Shown in pieces: positions 1 through 8,979 of a stretch of 27,940 nt of DNA. Below the pieces are notes generated by a model. It did not search any database, was not told where the DNA came from, and was given only the letters and a program-made list of their open reading frames with translations. Position 1 is the first letter of the stretch. Every line of letters starts with the position of its first letter. This DNA comes from Chara braunii. Taxonomy: Eukaryota > Streptophyta > Charophyceae > Charales > Characeae. The DNA lies in NCBI GenBank assembly GCA_003427395.1, contig BFEA01000149.1, forward strand, positions 2,300,145-2,328,084. The letters run 5' to 3'. The translations under genes were made by a program, and so were the position numbers.

Positions 1-27
1 AAAAAAAAAAAAAAAAAAAAAAAAAAA

Positions 28-85
28 ACGTTCTACCGGAAAATTGTCTCGTTTTGCACATTCGGAGAGTAGGGACGGGAGGCCC
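28..85 (-). mobile_element. MITE family C, partial copy (C0) cut by a poly(A) run at the window edge
   Basis: The stretch ending at 85 (TTTTGCACATTCGGAGAGTA, then GGGACGGGAGGCCC) matches the right half of the full family-C copy at 1233-1354, including the inner GTTCTA..GGAA segment. The left half is absent: positions 1-28 are pure A. Orientation is the same as the 1233-1354 copy. Whether the A run is a true junction or the contig edge cannot be told from this window. Confidence 0.55.
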
Positions 86-372
86 TTGGGCTGAGGTTGT
101 CTCCTGTTTTATTATTATGTGTTCGAAAGAGAAGAAAAAGAAGAAAACAACGACGTACACGTGTGTGCAGTACGATGAAGATTCGGGGACTATGAATATG
201 AAACTACCACTTCTGTAAACTGAAGATTCCCCACGCTATTGGTGGAATGGTGGAAACATTCGACGCTGATACCTTTTTCTTTTTTACGGGGCGAGGCTGA
301 TACCTCAAGGCGGCCACCCTTTCGGAAAACGACAAAGAAATTTCAAGGGGATGACACGCGTGATGTTACTCA

Positions 373-837
373 GGGCATACTCACACGGGGACCGAAAGTC
401 TCAAAAATTTGAGGCATTTGGTTCGGCTTTTTTTAGGCATTTGGTCCCCGTGTGGTCACACGAGCGGACCTCGTCCAGAAAGGACGAAGTAGCGACCCTG
501 ACACTTTGCATTCAGGGCAAGAGCGCCCGGTCACACGGGGGAGGACCAAACGAGAAGAAGATGGATTGTCCCTGGTCCCACTTTCAGTTGTTTGGCGGGC
601 TGTCTTCTTCGTCTACGATTCTCTTCAATTCGTGAAAACAGGAAAAAAAAAAAAACGAAAGGTAATTTGAGACCACCTCCGGAGGTGGTCTCAAAAAGGG
701 TACGCCCGCGGTCCCGCAGGCCACTGACACAAGGGTCACCCTTTGAGGCATTTGGGTAGCCAGCGTCTCCAATGTGATGCGAAAAATGACTCAAATTTTG
801 GGATTTTGGGTCTTTTGGTCCTCATGTGAGAATGCCC
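373..837 (+). mobile_element. MITE family A, complete copy A1 (465 bp, 3-bp TSD TCA)
   Basis: The terminal inverted repeat starts GGGCATACTCACACGGGGAC at 373. The right end, read in reverse complement, is GGGCATTCTCACATGAGGAC, with 18 of the first 21 bases matching. TCA flanks both sides (370-372 and 838-840), an exact 3-bp target duplication. Inside lie a short hairpin just after the left TIR (400-413), GTGTG/CACAC-type inverted motifs (about 440-552), an A run, a 30-bp palindrome (666-695) and AAGGGTCACCCTT (731-743). There is no credible coding capacity, so this is a non-autonomous element. TIRs beginning GGG plus 3-bp duplications recall PIF/Harbinger MITEs, although TCA is not the usual TWA target; the superfamily is inference. 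Confidence 0.82.
666..695. repeat. 30-bp perfect palindrome inside MITE A1
   Basis: Left arm TTTGAGACCACCTC, spacer CG, right arm GAGGTGGTCTCAAA; all 14 arm pairs match. It follows an A run (643-655). The equivalent site in copy A2 (2199-2228) has the same 14+2+14 geometry. Confidence 0.95.
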
Positions 838-864
838 TCATTCAGTTCAATTACGGCAGACATG

Positions 865-1015
865 GGGCCTCGCTGCACTACTCTCCAAATGTGCAAAATG
901 ATTAAAAAAAAAAAAAAAAGTGTAAAATGAGAATGAATCTTCCGCTAGAACATGGAAAGATGCACCGCCGTATTTTTTGTCTGTTGTGCCTGTGGAGAGT
1001 AGTGCAGCGAGGCCC
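865..1015 (+). mobile_element. MITE family C, complete copy C1 (151 bp, TSD ATG)
   Basis: The ends are a 22-bp inverted repeat with no mismatch, starting GGGCCTCGCTGCACTACTCT, and the right end mirrors it. ATG flanks both ends (862-864, 1016-1018). The interior has an A run (902-919) absent from copy C3. Otherwise the interior matches C3 in opposite orientation, including TAGAACATGGAAAGATGCAC. It has no coding capacity. A 3-bp duplication and GGG ends suggest a Harbinger-like non-autonomous element (inference). Confidence 0.85.
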
Positions 1016-1109
1016 ATGAGGTCCGGGCGAGGTCCTTATGGTGCAAAACGTGCGTGAGGTTGGGGGGTCCTCATGGCCTGAGACAGCGCCAGAAAAAAAC
1101 ACCTGCTAT

Positions 1110-1161
1110 GGGCCTAGCTCCACTACTCTCCGAATGTACAAAATGTGAATGAATTCTCCGA
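1110..1161 (+). mobile_element. MITE family C, left-end fragment C2
   Basis: GGGCCTAGCTCCACTACTCT begins at 1110 and continues through an inner segment like that of C1. It stops at a run of about 19 C (1162-1180). The matching right end is not found; the complete copy C3 starts about 70 bp downstream. Confidence 0.65.
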
Positions 1162-1232
1162 CCCCCCCCCCCCCCCCCCCTCTCCCTGTAGGGGTTTTCT
1201 TTTGGGGGATTAGGATAGACTCCTTTGCTTAT

Positions 1233-1354
1233 GGGCCTTGCTGCACTACTCTCCACATGCACAACAGACAAAAAGTACAGTGGTGCATCTTTCCATGTTC
1301 TAGTGGAAGATTCCTTCTCATTTCGTGCATTTGGAGAGTAGTGCACCCAGGCCC
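1233..1354 (-). mobile_element. MITE family C, complete copy C3 (122 bp, TSD TAT)
   Basis: It starts GGGCCTTGCTGCACTACTCT, and its right end in reverse complement is GGGCCTGGGTGCACTACTCT. TAT flanks both ends (1230-1232, 1355-1357). The interior is the reverse complement of C1, so this is the same family in opposite orientation, without C1's A run. Confidence 0.85.
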
Positions 1355-1514
1355 TATGAGTTGGTTCATTCTAGAGTTAGGCAGTGGGTCTGTGTAGAAT
1401 AGTAATATGCTTAGATGTAGACAAAGTAGGTCCCCACCAATAGATGGAGCCGCGTTTTTTTTTTTTGTTTTTTTTTTTTTCCCCTGTTCACATAGAATAA
1501 CCAAGTAGCGTAGT

Positions 1515-1926
1515 ATCCAGCGGCCTAACTCAGTTGGTAAGGCTCGCAAGTGGCATTCAGGAGGTCGTGGGTTCAATCCCCATTGGCCTCATATATCTTC
1601 CTGGGCATGCTTGGCGCCCGCCACCTAGAGATAGACCACTGGATCCCCCAATTGGCATTTAGCAGAGTCTGCTGATGTTCATAGGGGAGGGGACCTGAGG
1701 GGAGGCACAGGGATTGGTCCTGTTGGCATGGTCCCTGATGCTACCGGCTGTCCCCTAGCCGGTATCGCCCACCTGCAGGTCGGGAGTAGCCCCCGCATGT
1801 TCTCTCGTGAACACGGTTCTGGCTGCTACGGGGTTCCCCGTATGCCTACAATTAGGAGTAGTGGTAGGTAGGTAGTGTGAGGTGAAATTGAGAGAAGAAT
1901 ATAGCTTAAAAAAAAAAAAAAAAAAA
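1515..1926 (+). mobile_element. Complete tRNA-derived SINE (412 bp, perfect TSD)
   Basis: The 5' part is tRNA-like with a pol III A-box-like TAACTCAGTTGG (1526-1537) and a B box GGTTCAATCCC (1570-1580), spaced as in tRNA genes. A tRNA-unrelated body follows and ends in an A run (1908-1926). GTAGCGTAGT occurs immediately before (1505-1514) and after (1927-1936), an exact 10-bp target duplication, more if shared A is counted. The body matches the minus-strand copy at 16470-16881 over its whole length, including GGCGCCCGCCACCTAGAGAT. Internal pol III promoter, A tail and TSD together define a SINE that needs a LINE for mobility. The A box here is one base worse than in the other copy. Confidence 0.93.
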
Positions 1927-2198
1927 GTAGCGTAGTTGAATTGGTTCTCAGGGCATACTCACATGGCGACCCCAAATCCGTAAAATATGCGGATTTGGGA
2001 AGGATCGATTTGTGGTTTTGGGCATGGGTCACGTCACACTGCTGTACCTTTTCATATGGGACAAAGTCGCAGCCGTCTGGAGAAATGGGGATTTGGTACT
2101 TGGCTGGTCACACGACGCCATCCACAAATTGTGCGAAAACTTCTGTGGATGATTTTTTGTCAATTTTTGAAGAAAATGCAAAAAAAAAAAAAGGGGCA

Positions 2199-2228
2199 TT
2201 TGCGGTCACCTCGAGAGGTGACCGCAAA
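2199..2228. repeat. 30-bp inverted repeat inside MITE A2 (14+2+14)
   Basis: Left arm TTTGCGGTCACCTC, spacer GA, right arm GAGGTGACCGCAAA; all 14 pairs match. Compared with the A1 palindrome the left arm differs at three positions, and each change is mirrored in the right arm. Confidence 0.95.
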
Positions 2229-2268
2229 ATCCCTTGCCCCGCAGCTTCCCAGGCCGCTGTCGGTGCGA

Positions 2269-2286
2269 ATACCCTTACAAGGGTAT
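2269..2286. repeat. ATACCCTT hairpin in MITE A2
   Basis: ATACCCTT, AC, AAGGGTAT, extendable to 12-bp arms with one mismatch (GCG..CGC). It occupies the place of AAGGGTCACCCTT (731-743) in A1. Confidence 0.8.
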
Positions 2287-2290
2287 CCGC

Positions 2291-3599
2291 CCTGGTTTTT
2301 GCAAGCAACAGAAAATCAGTTTGGTTTAAAGTTTACGTATACCGTGCAAGGCGCGGCGGAGTATGTGGTTTACGTTGATAGGATGGTTGACTAGAGTAGA
2401 GAGTGAGTGGGCGCGCAGACTGAAGGCGCGCATGATCTCTTTTTTCTTTTGATGATTGTGAAAACCGGCGTGATCGCCGACCAGAATTTGTATTTCTGAT
2501 TAAGCTAGGATTAAAACGATTCAGTCTCTTGATTGGTGCGCTTGTCTGTGACTTGTGCGCACGTACGGAGGGCGGCATCGGCGACAGTGTGATATTAAAA
2601 CGTTCCGGTAAGTTCGCGCGTCGCACAGTATTCGTTTATATAGGTGTCCGCCAACACTAGACCCAGCCTTGGGCCTAGCATTATTGGTTACGGTGTCGGA
2701 CTTCCGTTCGGGAAATTCAGGGATCTGGACCGGCTGGCGACCGCGCGGGAGTGTTAGCATAGTGCAACGGGACCGAGGAGGTGAGGACCCGGCGGGGNTA
2801 TTTCCCTTGGGTTTCGCCGATGGTGGAGTCGAAGCGGTGCTAGCAGATTCTTTTATTTCGTCCGTCATTTCCCAGCATAAATTTTCCTAAACATTTTATT
2901 TTTATTATCGTTGTCGTTATTATTTTTTTATATCTCGGCGTGCTTTAAATTAAGGCAAGACGCCGGATTTAAGGACCGCCACGGCGGCCGAGGACCTTGA
3001 GCGCACGCCTCTTTTTGTTTGACCATGAATTTCTAGTGTGTTCAGAATGCTCGTGAAGGTCCTTGGTCCCACCGTCCTAAGACATGGGCCGAGAAAGTCA
3101 ACGTGTGAGCCGGTGGGTGATCAACCCAAAAGTCGGACGAAACCGGAATGATGGGGACTATCTGCGGAGGCACCGTCCGTTCCCTGCAGCCGCCGTAGGA
3201 AGTTTGAGTGTGAGCGTGCCCGTCGGGCCCTGCAAGAATGATGAATTATGCCCAGCCCGGGACAGCCAGGCGCCGCAGCCAGTTGTTTGGAAACCCCCTC
3301 CGCTTCGGTTTCAGAACCCTCACTTGAAGGTCTACTGCTACCACCAAGATCCATATTGGGACCCGCCTCATCGTGACCTGGACTGTGGACTGCGCAGCGG
3401 GGCAGGCAAGGCTGAAGAGGAGACTGCGGCTGCGGATATACTGCTGCAAGGTCCCCGTCGGGCCGTGGGATATAGGAGCGGAGGGCAGAAGTTGCCTATT
3501 AACGGACTCCTCGGAAGCACTGCAGGTGTTGAAGTCGTCGGGTGGGCCATTGTGAGAGCCCTGGGCTAGGAGCGAAGCGGAGGGGCGACAAGCGCTAAG
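2291..3599. other. No recognisable gene; unique-looking sequence
   Basis: I find no domain, RNA gene or clear repeat. One N at 2798 marks an unresolved base. A 161-codon open frame (3084-3569, plus) carries no motif I recognise, and open frames on the opposite strand overlap it, so I do not call it a gene. Confidence 0.4.
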
Positions 3600-4140
3600 C
3601 CAAGGAACAAGGCGGATGGGGACAGCAAAGAAAGCAAAAGTTGAATCCGGACTCTAAACCGCACCGGGTGCGTGCAGAGTGGAGCCGGAGATGGCAGCGG
3701 TAAGAGAGATGGGCATGGCGAAGTGGGAAGTACGTGACTCATGCGATTCTTGACGGAACCAGCCGAGTGGAGACTAGATTCAGGGGTTTTTTAGGCAGGC
3801 GACCTCAAATCTAGCGTTAGATTAGTATGAAACTTAGTATAGGAGGAGTTGATAGAAAGAGGAGCTGCGTGGAGCTATCGGGATAAACACATATGGAGGA
3901 GGCTTCAGATCGAGATGTCACTCGTTTCTAAATGAAATCGAGTAGAAACGAATGGTAGGCAAGGGATTTCTAGCAAGGCGAACTCGATTTAGAAGTTAGA
4001 AGTTAGTGAGATAGAAGTTAAAAGGAAAAGGGGTTGCGCGGAGAGTTGGCGGGAGTCGACTATGGAAGGAGGGGGAGAAGCGATATCTCGCTCGAATCTT
4101 AACAGAACCGGGTGAGGACAGATGTTTTTCAGGGCTTGAT
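3600..4140. repeat. Degenerate tandem array, about three units of ~160-180 bp
   Basis: The unit junctions resemble each other: a CGATTCTTGACGGAACC-like segment followed by GGTTTTTTAGGCAGGCGACC (about 3740-3805), its counterpart ending ATTTCTAGCAAGGCGAACTC (about 3910-3985), and CGAATCTTAACAGAACC then TTTTTCAGGGC (about 4085-4135). GAGGAG, GTTAGA and AGCGATAT/GAGATGTC segments recur in the same order between them. A related piece (GTACGTTGCTCATGCGATT) recurs near 5191. Function unknown. Confidence 0.5.
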
Positions 4141-4930
4141 GAGAGCGTAATGGCAACGTCGGCCTTGCCTATAGGTGAGTGGTTGGGCCTGGGTCGATAT
4201 TAAAGATTGCGCCCAGGGAAAAACTTTGAAACTAAAATGTATTTTCCCACGTATAGGGGAAGGTTCATTCGTGTTTCTTTTGCCTATCTGACAAGATGCG
4301 GACTGTAGCATCGGGTCTCGTTCTCGATCTTATGGCTGCCCATCTGGTTGATGGTCTTTATTACCGTTAATAGTCTGACAGTGGATCATTTCGACAAGTC
4401 CCCTCCGCGGTCTTCCGCCCTGTTCACATATAATCGATTCCACTGGGTCACGGGGTTGGAGACTTACCTGTTGGCCAGGTGCCATCACATGATGATGGAA
4501 CTGCGATGAGTTGCAGAAGGAAAGCATACTGAGAGAGAGGGAGAATAGGATTCGCCCGCAACTTACCGTTGGAACCGGCTTCAGAGGCAGGACGACCGAA
4601 TCCGGTGAACGTATTTTACAAGCCAGCCTATTGAAGCTGCACGCGAAAGGAACAATTTCGGGATGACAATGTGTATTCATGTGTTGTAGTGGAAGAATCG
4701 TAGTCATTTTTGTGGGAAAGAGTGGCATTGCAAATCGCCGGGGCCGCTCGTGATTCCCATCTCCCCTACGACTATGGCTCTTGTTACGAGCATCATACCC
4801 GTTAGGGGCTGTTCCCCTGTTCAGCTGCAGTCGTGAACAGCTGGCACACCGTCCAATTCCTATACGATATGGCATGTTCCACTCGCGACCTCACCCCTAC
4901 CGCCGATTACTGGTTACTTTGGACGAACCT
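4141..4930. other. No recognisable gene
   Basis: A 181-codon minus-strand open frame (4330-4875) has no motif I recognise, and its composition gives no support for coding. I see no repeat or RNA structure here. Confidence 0.35.
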
Positions 4931-4934
4931 AGCC

Positions 4935-5095
4935 GGACTGAGGACCGGGTACGTTCATATTCAAGAACTAGAAGGAGGAACGGAGTAGCGGAACAACATA
5001 TTGACCGGCGCGTCGCTCATCTGGTGGAAGGAACAGCAAGAGGTGGACTGCGAGGACTACACACCTACCTACTGGCTGGAATGTAAGGGAACGAA
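4935..5095 (+). pseudogene. Possible retroelement gag (capsid) relic
   Basis: One plus frame around 5000-5095 reads ILTGASLIWWKEQQEVD followed by a Cys- and Tyr-containing tail and a TGA. The pattern leucine-threonine-glycine-x-alanine-x-x-W-W recalls the conserved core of Ty3/gypsy gag proteins. The same frame upstream contains an in-frame TAG (about 4986-4988). No zinc knuckle, protease or polymerase follows, so this would be a lone fragment or part of a non-autonomous LTR element. The match is short and chance is possible. Confidence 0.3.
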
Positions 5096-5690
5096 GGAAA
5101 AGCAATGAGGATGGAATGAATGAGGCCAGGAAGACGGCAGGATGCGTTGCCTGCGGGACGGAAAGGGGGTTGTGCTTACTTTGTTGGTAGTACGTTGCTC
5201 ATGCGATTAAGGAAGTTGTGCATGGTCGTTCTCGGCTGGTGAGGGCGACTAACTTTTGTTGTGCACAGTTGGTTCGCAGCTGCCAATGCCATGCCTTGTG
5301 GTGCATGTCGCGATTGTTAAAGCTCTTGCGCATTGCTGGTATAGGCAGTTGCTGTGTTTATTGCGAATTGTTGTGTTGTTGTTGGTACGACTATGCAAAC
5401 TGCCGTATGTTCGCTGCATTACCGTGCTTGCTGCATTTCCACTGCGCTTCGCTGCACGGTTTGCCATGAACCTCTATATGTCAAAATAAAACACGCGAGG
5501 TGTGCACTGTGTGAGTACGATTACTTAGGGCCGCGTGGTTGTCGTTTCAACGGGGGAGACGAAGGTATGGTGTAAGGGGAGTGATCAGAGGCTTGAAGGG
5601 GGATTACTGCTACGGTTTGGGGAGTTGCCAGAGAGTCAACAACTGACAGTTTGACTTCAGTTGACCAAGCTACTGCGTTGTTTGGCCACC
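5096..5690. other. No recognisable gene
   Basis: The stretch holds a TTGTTG/GTTGCTG-rich low-complexity part (about 5230-5470) that makes Cys/Leu-rich open frames without recognisable domains. I see nothing else supportable. Confidence 0.4.
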
Positions 5691-5738
5691 ATTGCGGGGG
5701 CCCTCATGAGCATAATTGCGGGGGCCCTCATGAGCACC
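5691..5738. repeat. 24-bp tandem duplication
   Basis: ATTGCGGGGGCCCTCATGAG plus CATA is followed directly by the same 20 bases plus CACC. Two copies, 22 of 24 bases identical; each contains GGGGGCCC and TCATGA palindromic cores. Confidence 0.95.
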
Positions 5739-6223
5739 AAGGAACCAAGGCCCTCTCTCGCGAGTCTGAGTGCACCCTCCTTGGATCTAAGAGTCTCAAA
5801 CCTACCTTCTTCAACCCTTCTAACTCTAAGTCGAATCTATTGGTTCTGAGAGGAAGGCGGCAGGCGGGACTGCAACCCGTAGGACCGCAGCAAGACTATA
5901 TGGGAAGTCAACCCACGGATTGCGGAAGCTCTGCCGAAACCTAGGCGAGGTTCTGGAGGCAGGGAACTATCAGGTATACATTCCTTTGTCTGTATGACCC
6001 CATTTTACCCATGTTTAACTATGTCCCTGTAGTTTGACTGACGTATGCATGTGTGTCCCTATGACTTTGCTTTCTTTCAGGACCTAATCAGATTGAATGG
6101 AAGGAATGCATGAGAGTGAAGTTTAAGTTTCATCTTTATTTTGACTGAAAGCAGACTAAGGGATGAACTGGAGGAAGGTGGAAGGAAGGCAGATTGCACG
6201 CGTTTGACTGGGTCAACAAAAAA
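5739..6223. other. No recognisable gene
   Basis: Mixed sequence leading into the hairpin-motif array. No domain or repeat seen apart from scattered TTTGACTG words. Confidence 0.35.
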
Positions 6224-6794
6224 CTGGGCATTGTTTCTAAGCTGAATGGCCCAGGGCTATATTTATTTGGCTGTTTTCTGAAGGGTCAAGCATTGTTTCT
6301 GAGTTGAATGATCTGATTGCTATGTTTATTTTTTAAGGGTTTGCCTGATATGAAGGGTTTAAGTTCTTGTTTTATTCTGAGGGAGGAGTTTGGTCCAAGG
6401 CTAAGCATTGTTTCTAAGTTGAATGGTTTAGCCTGAAAACCACTGGGCATGTGAACTGGCAGTTGGGCATTGTATCCAAGCCAATGGTCCAGCGCTAAGC
6501 CATATCACTAAGAAGATGATAAATTACAGAATACAATTGAAAATAGTCTGGGCAAGTTGAACATTGTTTCCAAGCCGAATGGTTTAGTCTCCTATCCATA
6601 TTTGCATTTTATTTTGAGATCAAAGTCAGAAAGTTATTAAATTTTGGATATTAAACAGTTCAGGGCGGTTAGGCATTGTTTCCAAGTTGAATGGTTTAGT
6701 CAGATGCCCAAAGAAGAGAAAAGTAGTAGTGCAACCTGTTCGTGTATATCCTAAGGCACGTCGGACATTGTTTCGAAGTCGAATGGTCTAGCAC
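6224..6794 (+). repeat. Array of seven irregularly spaced ~30-bp hairpin motifs
   Basis: Seven copies of CATT-N12-AATG, with the central 12 close to GTTTCCAAGTTG, lie at about 6224-6254, 6283-6315, 6399-6433, 6461-6493, 6555-6590, 6668-6701 and 6758-6794. CATT and AATG are present in all seven; copy 4 has an 11-base centre. Flanks often pair: copy 1 has CTGGG/CCCAG and copy 3 has GGCTAA/TTAGCC. Intervals between copies are about 60-118 bp and the spacers do not resemble each other. The spacing is too irregular for a simple satellite. No Cas-like genes or identical repeats are present, so this is not a CRISPR. Function unknown. Confidence 0.85.
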
Positions 6795-7074
6795 TTGTGT
6801 CATATGTAAGTTGGGTACAAGGGTTGAATTACCTGAAGGTTCATGAACTATTTTATATAACTGGACTTGGGATGGTGAGAATACTTACCTTTGTGGTTTG
6901 GCCTGCATGCGACTGAGTGCGACCACTACTTAGTCTGAGTTTCAGTTTGATAGGTAGTTGCTTTAGATGCTCGCCACGTGCTAGAGTCATAGGAGCTAGT
7001 ATCAATTACTGCATTTTCTGAGCTAAGTTTTTTTTACTTAGGTCAAATTCTGCATTTTCTGGGATCTTTTATTA
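6795..7074. other. Spacer between two repeat arrays, nothing recognised
   Basis: Sequence of ordinary composition. GCATTTTCTG words near 7010-7060 begin the theme of the following array. Confidence 0.4.
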
Positions 7075-7650
7075 TACTTGGTCTTGTATAAATCTTGGTA
7101 AGTCACTTTCTCTACGGGAAGCGCTGCCGAAATTTCTACAAAACCAAGGAGTTAGTCAGATTTTGTTTTTTCAGGGTCCAGTTTTTCTGACTTTTTGGCT
7201 AAGTAAAAATTTGGAAAACCTCCTTTTCTAAAGGGAGTGTTGCCCAAATTTTTGTTAATTCATGGAGTTAGACAAAATTAGATCTTGAGAGGTCAAAGTC
7301 ACTTTAGATTCTGAACTTAGCTTTGTATAAATCTTGGATTAACACTTTTCCGAAGGGAGTGCTGCCAAAATTTCTACAAATCTAAGAAGTTAGTTAAATT
7401 TTGTCCTAAGTTGAACTCAGGTTTTGCTCTGAGCTCATATCTCACTTAGTGAAAATTTGGGAAGTCGGCCTTTCTAAAGGAAATGCTGCCCAAATTCTTA
7501 CTAATTCAGGGAGTTAGACAAAATTTTGACTTTCCAGAGTTAGAGATCGTTTTGTTTCCATATTTGAGTTATTATAAATTATGAGAAGATATTTTTCCTA
7601 CGGGAAGCGCTGCCGAAATTTTCTTAGTTTAGAATAGTTAGATTATATTT
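7075..7650 (+). repeat. Five-unit ~120-bp tandem array with A-B-A-B-A alternation
   Basis: The anchor GGGAAGCGCTGCC or a variant occurs at 7116, 7233, 7355, about 7478 and 7602, intervals of 117-124 bp. Units 1, 3 and 5 share TATAAATCTTGG or similar before the anchor and GCTGCCGAAATT/GCTGCCAAAATT in it. Units 2 and 4 share GTGAAAATTTGG-like starts, TTTCTAAAGG and GGAGTTAGACAAAATT after it. The true period is therefore a ~240-bp dimer. From memory, CGGCAGCGCTTCCC-like words occur in repeats of some plant Ty3/gypsy LTRs; I could not check this. Confidence 0.88.
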
Positions 7651-8948
7651 TCCCAGATGACAACGCTGGCAATCCACTCTGCATCGAGGAGATTCTGCCA
7701 AAGAACTACCTTTTCCTTAGGCACTGGCTTAGGGGTAGACTCAGGATTAGCCAAGCAGAATGATTCTTGGTGAAAGCGTGACATGGAGGTTAGTCTTGAT
7801 TTGGACTCATAGATTTAGTTTGGAGATTGACATGTCTTGTGTTACAGGTGCTCTTGATCGTTTGGTTCAGGATCTGTAATAGATTCAACTTGATCCTACA
7901 AGGATCACTTTCGGTTATCACTGATAACAGGTCGGTTGTCGATTTGTCGGTTTACGATTCAACTCCAATTCACTCTTGCCACACAACCTAAAGGTTTTAG
8001 CCTTGTGGTTTGAAATGTTTCATTGTGCTTTTACCCAGACTTTATTGAATGGCCATTTAACAAAGGTACCGAGTATTTTATTGTTGGATGCGCTAAGGTT
8101 GAGGTTTGTGTGGCTAAAGCAAGGAGTGTAAGTGCAGAGAATGATTGAAGTTGACCCCGTGTAGTGCATGGATTGTTTTGTTGAATCTTTGATGTGATTG
8201 TAGGTATGTTTGGTGATTCAGACTTTGGATTTGACTGTCTGCGCTGACATACATATATATATATATATAGCTGAGAGGAGTCCCACTGTGACTGTGAGAA
8301 GTGATCGTCTTATATTTATAACCCTCTATATAGATGTAAATACATATGTCTTGGGTGTTTTCACGTGGCTTACAGTGATCGCGCGCAAAAGCTAGACAAA
8401 TTATGTTTTAAAGAGAAAAGGGCGATTCCTTGTTATCCTTTGTTTTTTAGAATTTATAGTTGGACGTTGTAGTCCGTGGCAGACGTCAAAGTCAAACCCC
8501 TTGACTTCTCTCCAGGCCCTAGGCAAAGGGGCTGGTCTCCAAGGCCATAAGAGACGATTGTCACCACAGGTATGAACCTGTGTACCACCCACTCTCTGCA
8601 GGGTGCACAAGAGGGTGTGGTTCTCAACCGCACCTGACAGTTGTCCAGCGTCAAGCGATCAGTTTCTCAAGGCGCGTGTCATCCGACACTTGAGTGTCGA
8701 ATGCGACCCTCGAGATTAACGAGGACCGCATGAGTACGGGTACTACATGGTACATCATCATTGCGAGCGCTTGCGTACGCTTGCATTGCGAATCGATATG
8801 AGTTAGCCCTGCGTCCGCGCGGTTTTATACTAAGTCTCGCTGACGATGCCTATCCGATTTCCGCATTGGAGAGTTATGGGATGGCTACTAAGGGACTAGG
8901 AGTGTTGTTGCGTTGTTTGTTCAGTGTCATTCTGTATATGTATATGTA

Positions 8949-8979
<31 letters not shown>

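Larger units (their letters stand above)
1951..2290 (+). mobile_element. MITE family A, copy A2, right end not found
   Basis: GGGCATACTCACATGGCGAC at 1951 follows TCA (1948-1950), as in A1. The order of parts mirrors A1: TIR, hairpin (1971-1999, arms CCCAAATCCG), GGTCACAC-type motifs, an A run (2180-2192), a 30-bp inverted repeat (2199-2228) and a CCCTTACAAGGG hairpin (2269-2286). Outside the hairpins the primary sequence is strongly diverged from A1. No matching right TIR with a TCA duplication is visible before 2500, so the element is truncated or too diverged; the given end is the last shared part. Confidence 0.65.

Noticed and set aside
1521-1590. Functional tRNA gene
   Set aside because: The tRNA-like part is joined to a SINE body with A tail and target duplication, and the same unit occurs at 16470-16881. 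It is a SINE head.
3084-3569. 161-codon plus-strand open frame as a host gene
   Set aside because: No domain, no codon or splice support, and competing open frames on the other strand. It may be chance.
6224-6794. CRISPR array
   Set aside because: The repeats are degenerate, spacing varies about twofold, there are no cas genes, and the window is clearly eukaryotic.
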